Assembly: GCF_000287055.2 (NCBI RefSeq)
Contig: NZ_AJYQ02000137.1
Span: 246,490-310,489 of the forward strand
Reading direction: 5' to 3'
Length of the DNA: 64,000 nt
DNA from: Vibrio genomosp. F10 str. ZF-129
Lineage (GTDB): Bacteria; Pseudomonadota; Gammaproteobacteria; Enterobacterales; Vibrionaceae
The notes below the pieces were generated by a model. It did not search any database and was not told the origin of the DNA. It saw only the letters and a program-made list of their open reading frames with translations. Both the position numbers and the translations under genes were made by a program. This document shows positions 9,654-18,520 of this stretch, one piece after another (the stretch's first letter is position 1; every line of letters begins with the position of its first letter).

Positions 9654-10993
9654 ATGGTAAACAAGATTAAACCACGGTCTTTAATTCTACTGACTGCGGT
9701 CTACCTACTTATTTCTCATAGCCTGATCAGTTTTATCACTGGCATCTTTGTTCATAAGCAAATGCAGTTAGGAAGAGAAGATGTTCAGCATGAACTGGAT
9801 TTGGTTCGATATAGCATTGAGGCGAATGTCTACCGTGATACGTATCTTGCTGACAGCTTTGCTTCTGTTATTGCACTTGATCCTCAGTTTGCGATGAACA
9901 ACTGGAGTTTTGTCTCGGAACAATTCTTGTCGAAAGCAAACCTTGTGCGAAATATAGGGCTCGCACCTAATGACATCATTTCTCATGTGTACCCTTTGGA
10001 AGGTAACGAAAAAGCCATTGGATTAGATTTTCGCACTGTTCCCAACCAATACCGATCCGTACAACTTGCTAAACAGCAAAAAAAGTGTTTGTCGCAGGGC
10101 CACTAGAACTTGTGCAAGGAGGGATGGCACTGGTTGCTCGATATCCAATATTTACCGATATACCACAAAACAACGAATATTGGGGCGGTCTCAGTGTTGT
10201 GATTGACTACGACAAGCTCATTGCACAATCTGCACTGAGCACTTTAAAAGGCGCGACCATTGCTTTAACCGGCCACAATAATCAACTGATAGAGGGTGAT
10301 GAAAAGGTTTTAGCCAATTATGACGCCAGTTACCCAATCTATATGCCTAATGGCAATTGGAATTTGTTTGCTAAATATACGGGATTTGAGCAAATAGACA
10401 GTATTCAGCGCTTTAACGTTCTGTTTCGTGCGCTAGGTTGGGCAACATTTAGCGTGATCTATATTTTAGTGTTGTTCCTGATTAGAAACTACATACGGGT
10501 TCAGAAGCTATCTCTTCATGACGAGTTAACAAAGTTGCTTAATAGGCGGTTCTTGTTCCATGAATTGAACAAAGTGATGTCTCGCAATGATAACACTGTA
10601 CATTTCACAATTTTAAACATGGATTTAGACAAGTTTAAGGACATTAATGATTCACTAGGGCATGAAGCGGGTGATGCAGTCTTGAAATATATCGCATCAT
10701 TGCTTACTCACAGCTTACGCTCGACAGATTTTGTTTCTCGAGTCAGTGGGGATGAATTCATTGTGATTTTACAACGATTGACCATCCCAAATGATGTTCA
10801 GAAAGTAATTGAAAAGATAAAAATAAACGTTAAGCAGAATGCATTTCAATGGTAAGGACAAGAGACCCCCTTATCCCTCAGTATCGGCTATTGCAGTTAC
10901 AGTGGTAACCCCGACCCGACTGTGATTAATGACTTATTGTCAAAAGCAGATAAAAACATGTACAAAGAAAAGCGCAATGATAAATCGACGTAG
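9654..10993 (+). pseudogene. CHASE-GGDEF diguanylate cyclase, frameshifted and with premature stop
   Basis: Reconstructed order is N-terminal membrane helix, periplasmic CHASE-type sensor (NIGLAPNDIISHVYPLEGNE, then AGPLELVQGGMAL), second membrane helix, then GGDEF domain. There are two lesions. A frameshift lies at an A7 run (10078-10084): removing one A joins ...LAKQQKK to VFVAGPLELVQGG. An in-frame TAA at 10853-10855 interrupts the GGDEF domain just before GQETPLSLSIGY, which continues in frame to a TAG at 10991. The signature is SGDEF rather than GGDEF, with an RSTD inhibitory site five residues before it. As written, the product cannot be a full cyclase. Confidence 0.85.
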
Positions 10994-11026
10994 TGTATTT
11001 AGAACACTGACCATAGCGCTTTTCTT
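10965..11026. terminator. Long inverted repeat / convergent terminator
   Basis: AAGAAAAGCGC (10965-10975) and GCGCTTTTCTT (11016-11026) form a perfect 11-bp stem with T-rich tails in both directions. A second small stem, AGTGT/ACACT, lies inside the loop. It sits between the pseudogene and convergent argO, so bidirectional termination is likely. The 40-nt loop is longer than usual. Confidence 0.55.
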
Positions 11027-11042
11027 CTGGGGGGGGCTTTAT

Positions 11043-11657
11043 CTAAGACAGAGATTGCATCAATTTCCAAGCGATAAACAGCATGATAACGCCAAACAAG
11101 AGATCGATGATTCGCTGAACTTTTGGCCTATTTAAAATTGGGGCCATTTTAGCCGCTACCGTCGATAGACTGAAAAACCAGAAGAAAGAAGCCGCGACAA
11201 TCCCAAGTGCAAAGGGCAGGCGGTCTGGTTGAGCGTAGCTTGCACCAATGGAGCCGAGCACAACAAAGGTGTCTAAATAGACGTGTGGGTTGAGCAAAGT
11301 GACGGCCAGTGTCGCCGAAATGACCATGGTTCGAGACATGACTTTCTGGTTGGCTTTGAAGGCGTCACTCTGAGATTTCCATGCTCGGTGCAGCGAACTC
11401 AGCCCATAGAACGACAAAAACAAAACGCCAGCGCAAGTAATGACAGTCAACGCCAGAGGCGAAGCGGTGAGTAATTTACTGCCCCCAAATATTCCCGCAA
11501 AGACCAACAATGCATCACACATTGCACAGATAGCCGCAACAATTAGATGATGCTGCTTTTTAATTCCCTGATTCAATACAAAGGCATTTTGCGCACCAAT
11601 TGGGATAATCATTGCCGCGCCCATTCCAAATCCTTGTAGCCATACCCAAGTGCTCAT
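11043..11657 (-). CDS. argO: LysE/ArgO-type arginine exporter
   Basis: A 204-residue inner-membrane exporter with about six hydrophobic segments. The N-terminal GAAMIIPIGAQNAFVLNQG is the LysE-superfamily signature, and TLLNPHVYLDTFVVLGSIG is the second conserved loop typical of ArgO. It exports arginine (and canavanine in E. coli). It is transcribed divergently from an argP-type LysR gene 94 bp away, the classic arrangement in which ArgP bound to arginine activates argO. Confidence 0.92.
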   Translation of the reverse strand: MSTWVWLQGFGMGAAMIIPIGAQNAFVLNQGIKKQHHLIVAAICAMCDALLVFAGIFGGSKLLTASPLALTVITCAGVLFLSFYGLSSLHRAWKSQSDAFKANQKVMSRTMVISATLAVTLLNPHVYLDTFVVLGSIGASYAQPDRLPFALGIVAASFFWFFSLSTVAAKMAPILNRPKVQRIIDLLFGVIMLFIAWKLMQSLS

Positions 11658-11751
11658 GTTTTTATCCGTTATGTTTGATTTTTCGCTAGATTATGCGATA
11701 AACATAAATAAGTAACGCTAATTAAATTAATGCCTGATAAGGAGCTCTAAT

Positions 11752-12654
11752 GTGAATGTGGATTACAAGGCCGTTGCCGCTTTAGACGCGGTCATTTCGC
11801 TCGGCAGCTTTGATTTGGCGGCGCAGAAACTATTTATTACTCAATCGGCCATTTCACAACGAATTAAACAGCTTGAACAAAACATGGCTCAGCCTCTGCT
11901 TATTCGTTCGGTGCCACCGAAACCGACAGAAGCCGGACAGCGATTGTTGGGGTTATATCAGCAAGTGAAGTTGCTTGAACAAGAGTGGTGGCCAGACAAA
12001 CAGTTATCAGTCACTGAGCTGAGTTTAGCCAGTAATCATGACAGCCTAGCACTGTGGTTGTTGCCTGCGCTTAGGTCGGTGCTGAGTGCCCATGAGATCT
12101 CGCTCAATATCGTGATGGGGGATGAAAAACATACGCTAGAAAAGTTACGCAGCGGTGAGGTGTTAGCCGCGATCAGTGCTGAGAAAATGCCATTAAAAGG
12201 GTGCAGCAGTGACTATCTTGGGCAGATCAATTACCGTTGTGTCGCCAGCCCAGATTTTTACGAGCGATACTTCTTTAATGGCGTAACCAGTGAAGCTCTA
12301 AAAGCGGCACCTGCTGTTATCTTTGATCAATATGATGAGATGCATCATCGTTTTCTAGAAGCGCACTTTGGTCTTAAAGAAGGGCAATGGCGCTACCATA
12401 CACTGCGATCCCCAGAAGCGTTTATTACGATGGCGGAATTGGACATTGGCTATGGAATGATTCCTGATTTAATGATCGAAGATAAACTAAAGAGTGGCCA
12501 TTTAGTGGATCTGCTGCCTAATCACGGCTTTGCCCGCGATCTTTATTGGCATCGTTGGGCATTAGAACAAGGAATCCTCGCCGAGGTGACTGACGCAGTA
12601 CTAAACAAGGCTAGCTTTCTGCCTCAATACCAAAAACCGAATGGGGTGTATTGA
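11752..12654 (+). CDS. argP: LysR-family regulator ArgP (IciA)
   Basis: A 300-residue LysR-type regulator. The N-terminal winged helix-turn-helix (AAQKLFITQSAISQRIKQLE) is followed by an effector-binding domain. Residues VDYKAVAALDAVISLGSFD match the ArgP subfamily as I know it. The start is GTG at 11752, with AAGGAG at 11739-11744 seven bases upstream; the overlapping ATG at 11750 runs straight into a stop. In E. coli ArgP senses arginine and lysine and activates argO, the divergent neighbour here. Confidence 0.92.
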   Translation: MNVDYKAVAALDAVISLGSFDLAAQKLFITQSAISQRIKQLEQNMAQPLLIRSVPPKPTEAGQRLLGLYQQVKLLEQEWWPDKQLSVTELSLASNHDSLALWLLPALRSVLSAHEISLNIVMGDEKHTLEKLRSGEVLAAISAEKMPLKGCSSDYLGQINYRCVASPDFYERYFFNGVTSEALKAAPAVIFDQYDEMHHRFLEAHFGLKEGQWRYHTLRSPEAFITMAELDIGYGMIPDLMIEDKLKSGHLVDLLPNHGFARDLYWHRWALEQGILAEVTDAVLNKASFLPQYQKPNGVY

Positions 12655-12801
12655 TCGTTGCCCCTCGCTTGCTGAAATGAAGGTTGGTTTAGTAGGCGCT
12701 CTAAACGATGACTGATATGATTGTGCTTGTTAGTTTTTTTCACGCTATTTTTGAAACAATGAGAGCAAAAGCAGTGAACGTGAATGACGCAAGGAGAACC
12801 T

Positions 12802-13509
12802 GTGCAGTACGTAACGATTAAAGAAGCGATTGTTGAGCAGATTGCATCCGGTATGCTCTCTCCAAGACAGAAGCTCCCATCAGAGCGTAAGTTGGCGGAG
12901 TCGTTTGATACGACTCGTGTTACGTTGCGCGAAGCGTTGTCATTGCTAGAGTCAGAAGGCACGATCTATCGAGAAGATCGACGAGGCTGGTTCATATCGC
13001 CGACGCCATTGCACTATGATCCGGCCCAAACGCTCAACTTTACCAATAGGGCATTGGCCCAGAATCGAGTTCCTAAAACAGAAGTCGTCGCGGCCAAAAG
13101 TATGCTGGCGAATAAACAGGCTTCGAGCTTACTCAATCTCGGCCCTTTCGCGAATGTTATTCGTGTTGATAGAGTGCGTTTTTTGGATCAGCGCCCAGTG
13201 GTGTATGTGACCCATTATATGTCCCCTGAGCGGTTTCCCAATATACTCGATCATGATTGTTCACTGTCGCTAACGGACATTTACCGAGAGCATTATGGTG
13301 TGACTTACCACAAAACGCAGTATCGAATATCTAGCCGTTCCTTGATTGGAGAAGTTGCGCAATCATTGCGTGCCACCTCAGGAACACCAGCCATGGTGAT
13401 TGAGAGAGTGAACTATCACGTAAATGGTGATCTGATTGATTGCAGTATTGAGTATTGGCGTCACGATGCCATCTGCATTTCGTCTGTTTCAGAGCTAACT
13501 CAGTTTTAG
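12802..13509 (+). CDS. GntR/HutC-family regulator with UTRA domain
   Basis: About 235 residues. The N-terminal winged helix (IKEAIVEQIASGMLSPRQKLPSERKLAE, read in two pieces) is typical GntR. The C-terminal ~150 residues are a UTRA ligand-binding domain, ending DLIDCSIEYWRHDAICI. The start is uncertain: an ATG at 12784 extends the frame, but GTG 12802 has AAGGAG five bases ahead and begins with the expected MQYVTIKEA, so I prefer it. UTRA regulators bind small metabolites, and Vibrio relatives include phosphonate regulators, but no metabolic genes adjoin it, so the ligand is unknown. A terminator follows at 13556. Confidence 0.85.
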   Translation: MQYVTIKEAIVEQIASGMLSPRQKLPSERKLAESFDTTRVTLREALSLLESEGTIYREDRRGWFISPTPLHYDPAQTLNFTNRALAQNRVPKTEVVAAKSMLANKQASSLLNLGPFANVIRVDRVRFLDQRPVVYVTHYMSPERFPNILDHDCSLSLTDIYREHYGVTYHKTQYRISSRSLIGEVAQSLRATSGTPAMVIERVNYHVNGDLIDCSIEYWRHDAICISSVSELTQF

Positions 13510-13555
13510 AGCGAGTAAAGCGAGATTGGCTTCGTGCCGATCGATCATTCACAGC

Positions 13556-13596
13556 AAAACCCAATAAAAACCACAATATTTTTATTCGGTTTTTTA
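13556..13596 (+). terminator. Rho-independent terminator after the UTRA regulator
   Basis: AAAACC-C-AATAAAAA pairs with TTTTTATT-C-GGTTTT, giving 14 pairs and one C/C mismatch around a short loop, followed by more T's. The stem is AT-rich but long. Confidence 0.65.
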
Positions 13597-13665
13597 TTAG
13601 CGGCTAGACCATGAGACGGTATTGTCACCTACACTGTGAATTCTATTTAAAAAGGAGAAACTCTC

Positions 13666-14052
13666 ATGATCACAGCGCTTTATGCGTCAGTTCTCGCCAG
13701 TTTAATGATTTGGCTATCCGTACAGGTTATTAAGCAGCGGCGGAGTAATAAAATTGCCTATGCTGATGGCGATGTAGAGGCACTTAAAATCGCTCGGAGT
13801 GCACACGGTAATGCGAGTGAATACATTCCGATCACATTGATCTTGATGGCATTGTTAGAGCATAACGGTATAGGGTTATTGTGGATTCATGGGTTAGGAA
13901 GCGTTTTTGTAATTGGTAGAGTGATGCACGCTCGCGCTATTTTGAGTAACACGCTACCGGGCAGAAAAACAGGGATGCTCATGACTTTTGCCACAATGGC
14001 GTTGTTGATTGTATTGAATCTTCTCTACTTGCCAGTCGATCAGCTATGGTGA
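13666..14052 (+). CDS. MAPEG-family inner-membrane protein
   Basis: A 128-residue protein with four predicted membrane helices. The central IARSAHGNASEYIPITLILMAL carries the family's conserved R-x-x-x-N-x-x-E core, in which MAPEG enzymes bind glutathione. It resembles the bacterial YecN-type branch, whose substrate is not established. A clean AAAAGGAGAAA site lies seven bases before the ATG. It is probably a single-gene unit; the following hairpin at 14115 may end it. Confidence 0.85.
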   Translation: MITALYASVLASLMIWLSVQVIKQRRSNKIAYADGDVEALKIARSAHGNASEYIPITLILMALLEHNGIGLLWIHGLGSVFVIGRVMHARAILSNTLPGRKTGMLMTFATMALLIVLNLLYLPVDQLW

Positions 14053-14114
14053 TTTCCATTGGCCGTCAATATGATTCACGCTAGCAATTCAATGTTCTAA
14101 TGAATAATCCTTTT

Positions 14115-14137
14115 CGCCATGAAACTGTTTCATGGCG
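14115..14137. other. Perfect 11-bp inverted repeat
   Basis: CGCCATGAAAC, one T, then GTTTCATGGCG is a near-continuous palindrome after the MAPEG gene. No T-run follows, so termination is uncertain; it could equally be a protein-binding site. Confidence 0.45.
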
Positions 14138-14198
14138 TCAAAGTAAACTGTAAGTACTCTCTATATTTATCAAATTGCCAATTTGGCACCCCACCCAA

Positions 14199-14214
14199 TG
14201 TGATTAAAATCACG
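14199..14214. promoter_or_regulatory. CRP (cAMP receptor protein) binding site
   Basis: TGTGA-TTAAAA-TCACG matches the CRP consensus TGTGA-N6-TCACA at nine of ten core positions. Its centre (14206.5) lies 41.5 bp before the inferred start site at 14248, the class II activation geometry. It implies catabolite control of the sugar operon. Confidence 0.75.
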
Positions 14215-14235
14215 CAACTGACCTCTAAAATCCTC

Positions 14236-14248
14236 AATACTCAATCTG
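14236..14248 (+). promoter_or_regulatory. Inferred promoter of the beta-glucoside operon
   Basis: AATACT (14236-14241) matches four of six -10 bases and falls exactly at -12 to -7 if transcription starts at 14248, the position implied by the CRP site. No good -35 is seen, as expected for a class II CRP promoter. The start site is inferred. Confidence 0.45.
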
Positions 14249-14260
14249 TAAGCGGTTTCA
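14247..14260. promoter_or_regulatory. LacI/GalR-family operator
   Basis: TGTAAGCGGTTTCA fits TGNAANCGNTTNCA exactly, with the central CG typical of LacI-family operators. It overlaps the inferred transcription start and lies 35 bp before the regulator's start codon, so it should repress its own operon. Confidence 0.7.
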
Positions 14261-14294
14261 AGCGCCGCGCCCAGATTGAAAATTAGAGGTTCCA

Positions 14295-15302
14295 TTGGCA
14301 ACGATAAAGCATGTATCTGAATACGCAGGTGTTTCACAAGCCACTGTATCTAGGGTCATTAACGGCACTAGCAGAGTCAGTCATGACAAGAAGCTAAAAG
14401 TAGAAAAAGCCATACAGCATTTGGGGTATCGCCCCAACTCAATTGCGCAAGCATTAGCATCAAGTCGTACCGGCAGCATTGGCATTATTGTTCCTGAGTT
14501 AGGTGGGCCTTTTTTCTCTGAAATTTTACACAATTTGGAGGGTAACTTTCGTCGCTTTGGCTACCACGTTGTGGTCACAGCAGGATCAAATACCGAACAA
14601 GGACAGCAAGAGTCAGTTGAATTTTTATTAGGTCGTCGTGTCGATGCTATCGTCCTGCACGCTCAGCAGCTTACCGATGACTATATAATTTCTCTAGAAG
14701 AACAGGGTGTACCAATTGTATTGATAAACCGATTTATTCCTGAGATTTCAACTAGCTGTATAGATGTTGATAACGAGCTTGGGGGCAAACTTGCGACTCA
14801 ACATCTACTAAAAATGGGGCACCGCCAAATCGCTTGTATTACAGGGCCGCTCGATAAGTCAGATGCTCGGGGGCGTCTGCAAGGGTATCGAATCGCTCTG
14901 GAAGAAGCGGGTTTGCAATATAACGAAGCGTTGGTTTCTGAGGCGGGCTTTACGGAAGAAACAGGTGTCAGTGCAATGAAGAAATTACTTAAACGTGAAT
15001 GTGAATTTACGGCGGTATTTGCTTCGAATGACCACATGGCATTTGGGGCGTACGAAGTGTTAAAAGGAGCAGGAAGGTCAGTGCCAAAGCAGGTATCACT
15101 GGTTGGCTTTGACAACATTCTTTTTGCTCGTTATCTCACTCCGGGGCTGACCACGATTAACTTCCCCATTGAACAGATGAGCGTAGAAGCCGTACAGCTC
15201 GCTATTCAAAAACTCAATAAAAATAAAAGAGACGTGAACTTCAAATTATCACCGAGGCTGGTGATGCGAAATTCGGTCAAGGACCTACTCAATACCCTAT
15301 AA
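14295..15302 (+). CDS. LacI-family transcriptional regulator, first gene of the sugar operon
   Basis: A 335-residue LacI/GalR protein. The helix-turn-helix is at the N terminus (IKHVSEYAGVSQATVSRVIN) with a hinge helix PNSIAQALAS, followed by a periplasmic-binding-protein-like effector domain containing FASNDHMAFGAYEVL and VGFDN. It starts with TTG, preceded by AGAGG. It resembles regulators of beta-glucoside operons such as AscG. It is probably autorepressed through the site at 14247, with sugar as inducer. The importer gene starts 18 bp after its stop. Confidence 0.9.
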   Translation: MATIKHVSEYAGVSQATVSRVINGTSRVSHDKKLKVEKAIQHLGYRPNSIAQALASSRTGSIGIIVPELGGPFFSEILHNLEGNFRRFGYHVVVTAGSNTEQGQQESVEFLLGRRVDAIVLHAQQLTDDYIISLEEQGVPIVLINRFIPEISTSCIDVDNELGGKLATQHLLKMGHRQIACITGPLDKSDARGRLQGYRIALEEAGLQYNEALVSEAGFTEETGVSAMKKLLKRECEFTAVFASNDHMAFGAYEVLKGAGRSVPKQVSLVGFDNILFARYLTPGLTTINFPIEQMSVEAVQLAIQKLNKNKRDVNFKLSPRLVMRNSVKDLLNTL

Positions 15303-15320
15303 AAATATTAAGGATAACAC

Positions 15321-16565
15321 ATGAAATTTAAGACCTTAGCGCTTGCTAGTGCGGTTGCTCTTGGACTTGCTGCTACCGCTCACGCCGCAGACAATCAAAT
15401 TCGTTTCGATGGCTTTCCCGATTTTGATAGCAGCTTGAAAGTACTGCTGCCTGATTTTGAAAAGAAAACAGGTATCAAAGTGGATTACCTAATGAATAAC
15501 CACGGGGATCACCACACTAAGCTGACGACTAACCTAGCAACAGGTTCTGGTGCGGGTGATGTCATCGTTGTTGACGTTGAAAAAATCGGCCCATTTGTGG
15601 CGTCTGGTGGTCTTGTTAACCTGTCTGAAAAATACGGTGCCGATAAGTTTGAAGAAAGTTTTGCACCGTATGCCTGGGCGCAAGGTAAAGGCGCTGACGG
15701 CGGCATGTACGGTATTCCAGTGGATCTAGGCCCTGGCGTTATGTATTACCGTACTGATGTGTTTGAAAAAGCGGGTATTGATGTAGAAGAGGCAATTAAA
15801 GATTGGGACTCTTACATAGCAGCAGGTGTTAAGCTCAAAGAGCAAAACGTACAGCTTATCGCTTCAGCGGCGGATGTGGCTCAAGCCATTATCTTTACCA
15901 CTGTACCGGAAGGTGAAGGCCTTTACTTCGATAAAGACGGCAATCCGGTGGTCACTTCTGAGCGTTTCGTTCATGCCTTTGAAGTCGCCAAACAGATTCG
16001 TGATAAAGGCCTAGATGCGCGCATTCTGGCGTGGTCAAACGAATGGTACGAAGGTTTCCGTAACGGTACGTTCGCAACACAACTTTCTGGTGCATGGTTG
16101 TTGGGTCACCTAAACAACTGGATTGCACCAGATACTGCAGGGAAATGGGGCGTAGAGAACCTTCCTGATGGTATTTACGGAAGCTGGGGTGGTTCATTCC
16201 TTTCAATTCCAACCCAAGCGTCAAACCAAGATGATGCGTGGAAACTGATTGAATACATGACGACGGATCGTGACGTTCAACTTAAGAGTTTTGAAACGAT
16301 TGCGGCCTTCCCATCGAACACCACAACTTACGATGCCCCAATGTTTAAAGAAGGCGTTGAGTTCCTCGGTGGTCAACAAGCCCGACTACTCTTTGCTGAA
16401 GTTGCTCAGAATATCAAGCCTGTACAACCAGCAAAAGGCGACCATGTTGCTCGTTCAATCATCTTAGAAAATGCGTTGATGGAAGTGCTGGATGAAGGAA
16501 AAGACATTAATGTCGCTCTTAGTGAAGCTGAGCGTTTGATTAAACGTCGTACACGTAATCTTTAA
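15321..16565 (+). CDS. ABC sugar importer, periplasmic solute-binding protein (family 1)
   Basis: 414 residues. A signal peptide (MKFKTLALASAVALG...AHA) should be cut before ADNQIRFDGF. The rest is a family-1 extracellular solute-binding protein of the CUT1 class (for di- and oligosaccharides), with GAGDVIVVD and a C-terminal WKLIEYMT region. AAGGA precedes the ATG. The GH1 gene in the same operon suggests that beta-glucosides such as cellobiose or laminari-oligosaccharides are the cargo (inference). A hairpin separates it from the permease genes, which usually allows higher expression of the binding protein. Confidence 0.9.
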   Translation: MKFKTLALASAVALGLAATAHAADNQIRFDGFPDFDSSLKVLLPDFEKKTGIKVDYLMNNHGDHHTKLTTNLATGSGAGDVIVVDVEKIGPFVASGGLVNLSEKYGADKFEESFAPYAWAQGKGADGGMYGIPVDLGPGVMYYRTDVFEKAGIDVEEAIKDWDSYIAAGVKLKEQNVQLIASAADVAQAIIFTTVPEGEGLYFDKDGNPVVTSERFVHAFEVAKQIRDKGLDARILAWSNEWYEGFRNGTFATQLSGAWLLGHLNNWIAPDTAGKWGVENLPDGIYGSWGGSFLSIPTQASNQDDAWKLIEYMTTDRDVQLKSFETIAAFPSNTTTYDAPMFKEGVEFLGGQQARLLFAEVAQNIKPVQPAKGDHVARSIILENALMEVLDEGKDINVALSEAERLIKRRTRNL

Positions 16566-16585
16566 CCCATCATTTTAGTAAGTAG

Positions 16586-16615
16586 CCAAGAAGGTGTGAC
16601 AACGCACCTTCTTGG
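16586..16615 (+). promoter_or_regulatory. Intercistronic hairpin after the binding-protein gene
   Basis: CCAAGAAGGTG (16586-16596) and CACCTTCTTGG (16605-16615) form a perfect 11-bp stem with an 8-nt loop and no T-run. Similar hairpins downstream of ABC binding-protein genes protect the upstream mRNA and reduce permease expression. Confidence 0.6.
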
Positions 16616-16630
16616 TAAGAGGTCGTTACT

Positions 16631-17617
16631 ATGAGTCAAGCAGCGAGCAACGTCATGGAAGCATCAGAAAGTAAAAGCTTTTTTTCTCGTTTGAATTTGA
16701 AAGCGCTTACACCATATGGATTCCTACTGCCGTTCCTGATCATTTTTTCTGTTTTTGGGATTTTCCCGTTACTGTTTTCAATCTTTCTTTCGTTCCAAGT
16801 GTGGAACCCTGTTGAGGGGATGGATGCCATGCGATTTGTGGGGTTTGAAAACTACCATATTGCATTGACTGACCCGTGGCTGTGGCGTTCATTGAAGAAT
16901 ACACTTTGGTTAGCCGTCACGTCTGGCGTCGCGCAGCATTTAGTGGCCATTCCTGTCGCGTATATTCTGGTTTCAATGGGCGACCGAATGCGTCACTGGT
17001 TAACCTCGGCGTATTTTTTACCGTTCATCACATCGACGGTGGCGGCATCGTTAATCTTCTTCAACATGTACTCACCGAACTCTGGAATCATTAACCAAAC
17101 CTTGATCGCACTGGCTGACAGTTCGCTATTGGGCTGGGCTTTTGCATGGGTTAACGATTACCAACCGATTCGTTGGTTGGATGATGCAACCATGATCAAG
17201 CCCTCTATCGCGATCATGATTTTTTGGAAATACACCGGGTTTAACATCGTTTTATACACCACGGGTTTGATGACGATTCCCAAAGAAATTTTAGAAGCGG
17301 CTCGTATGGATGGTGCTAATGCTTTCCGTCGTTTCTGGAACATCTCATTACCTATGATTCGTCCATTTGTCTTCTTTGCCATCACGATGACCATCATCGG
17401 CAACTTACAAATGTTTGAAGAACCGTTCGTCTTAACTCGTGGCAGCGGTGGTGTCGGCCAATCAGGTCTCACTATCTCAATGTATCTTTATAAAGTGGGT
17501 TGGGAATGGCTTGAGATGGGGACAGCCTCTGCTATTTCATGGTTACTCTTTGCCTTAATCGCAACCTGTACCGCAATTCAATTCTTATTCTTTGGTAAAA
17601 AAGGGTTAGGGGAATAA
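16631..17617 (+). CDS. ABC sugar importer, permease (MalF/UgpA type)
   Basis: A 328-residue inner-membrane permease with six or more hydrophobic segments, the first at about residues 33-56. The cytoplasmic EAA loop that docks the ATPase is visible as EILEAARMDGANAFRRFWNI. It belongs with the CUT1 family of carbohydrate importers and pairs with the next gene to form the channel. The following permease starts four bases after its stop. Confidence 0.9.
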   Translation: MSQAASNVMEASESKSFFSRLNLKALTPYGFLLPFLIIFSVFGIFPLLFSIFLSFQVWNPVEGMDAMRFVGFENYHIALTDPWLWRSLKNTLWLAVTSGVAQHLVAIPVAYILVSMGDRMRHWLTSAYFLPFITSTVAASLIFFNMYSPNSGIINQTLIALADSSLLGWAFAWVNDYQPIRWLDDATMIKPSIAIMIFWKYTGFNIVLYTTGLMTIPKEILEAARMDGANAFRRFWNISLPMIRPFVFFAITMTIIGNLQMFEEPFVLTRGSGGVGQSGLTISMYLYKVGWEWLEMGTASAISWLLFALIATCTAIQFLFFGKKGLGE

Positions 17618-17621
17618 TAAG

Positions 17622-18515
17622 ATGACGACTTCAACTCAGTTAAAATCATCGCCTCTATCAGGGCTGATGCCAAGTGACCGTACGCTTCACATCATGACCA
17701 AAGTCGCCATGGTGATGCTCGCAATACTGCTGATCATTTCAGCCATTGTTACGGTCTTCCCATTTGTATGGTCAGCGCTATTATCAACCCGTGACCGCTC
17801 TGAGATTTTCGGTTCAGGCATCAGTTTTGCTATCGGCGATAGCTTAATGGTCAACTACGCAAAACTGCTAGAGATCATGCCGTTTTGGAAAGCGATGTTT
17901 AACTCAATTTACGTGGCTTTCTTAGGTACAACGATTTCATTGCTGTTCTGTAGCATGGGGGGATACGCGTTTGCGGTATTCAAGTTTAAAGGTAAGAACT
18001 TTCTGTTCGGTATGCTCGTGGGTTCAATGGCGATTCCGCCCGTATTGAGCCTGATTCCATACTTCATGATCGTCAAATTCCTAGGGCTACTTGATAACCA
18101 TATTGCGGTCTGGCTACCGTTCACGACAACGCCATTTGGTATCTTTTTAATGCGTCAGCACGTGATTGCATCGATTCCAAAAGAGCTATTAGAAGCGGCT
18201 AAACTGGATGGTGCTGGTGAGTTTAGAACGTACTGGAGTGTGGTTCTTCCGTTGATGAAACCCGCGTTGGCCACGCTGGCTATTGTGCAGTTCGTTTTCT
18301 TTTGGAACATGTTTATGCAGCCGTTGGTTGTCCTTAATAACCCAGACAATTATGTCATCACACAAGCACTGCGAAGTGTACAAGGTATTCCGAATACACC
18401 TTGGGGCGCAGTGATGTTGGGGACGACTATCTCTATCTTGCCATTGGTTATTACCTATCTGTTTGCTTCTAAGCAGATGATTTCAGGGCTTACATCTGGC
18501 GCGGTTAAGGGTTAA
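17622..18515 (+). CDS. ABC sugar importer, permease (MalG/UgpE type)
   Basis: A 297-residue second channel subunit with about six membrane segments and an EAA motif ELLEAAKLDGAGEFRTYW. An N-terminal hydrophobic helix at about residues 25-50 is followed by the binding-protein-dependent transport domain. It sits in a tightly spaced cluster, 4 bp after the first permease and 5 bp before the glucosidase gene, so translation is probably coupled. Confidence 0.9.
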   Translation: MTTSTQLKSSPLSGLMPSDRTLHIMTKVAMVMLAILLIISAIVTVFPFVWSALLSTRDRSEIFGSGISFAIGDSLMVNYAKLLEIMPFWKAMFNSIYVAFLGTTISLLFCSMGGYAFAVFKFKGKNFLFGMLVGSMAIPPVLSLIPYFMIVKFLGLLDNHIAVWLPFTTTPFGIFLMRQHVIASIPKELLEAAKLDGAGEFRTYWSVVLPLMKPALATLAIVQFVFFWNMFMQPLVVLNNPDNYVITQALRSVQGIPNTPWGAVMLGTTISILPLVITYLFASKQMISGLTSGAVKG

Positions 18516-18520
18516 TTAAG

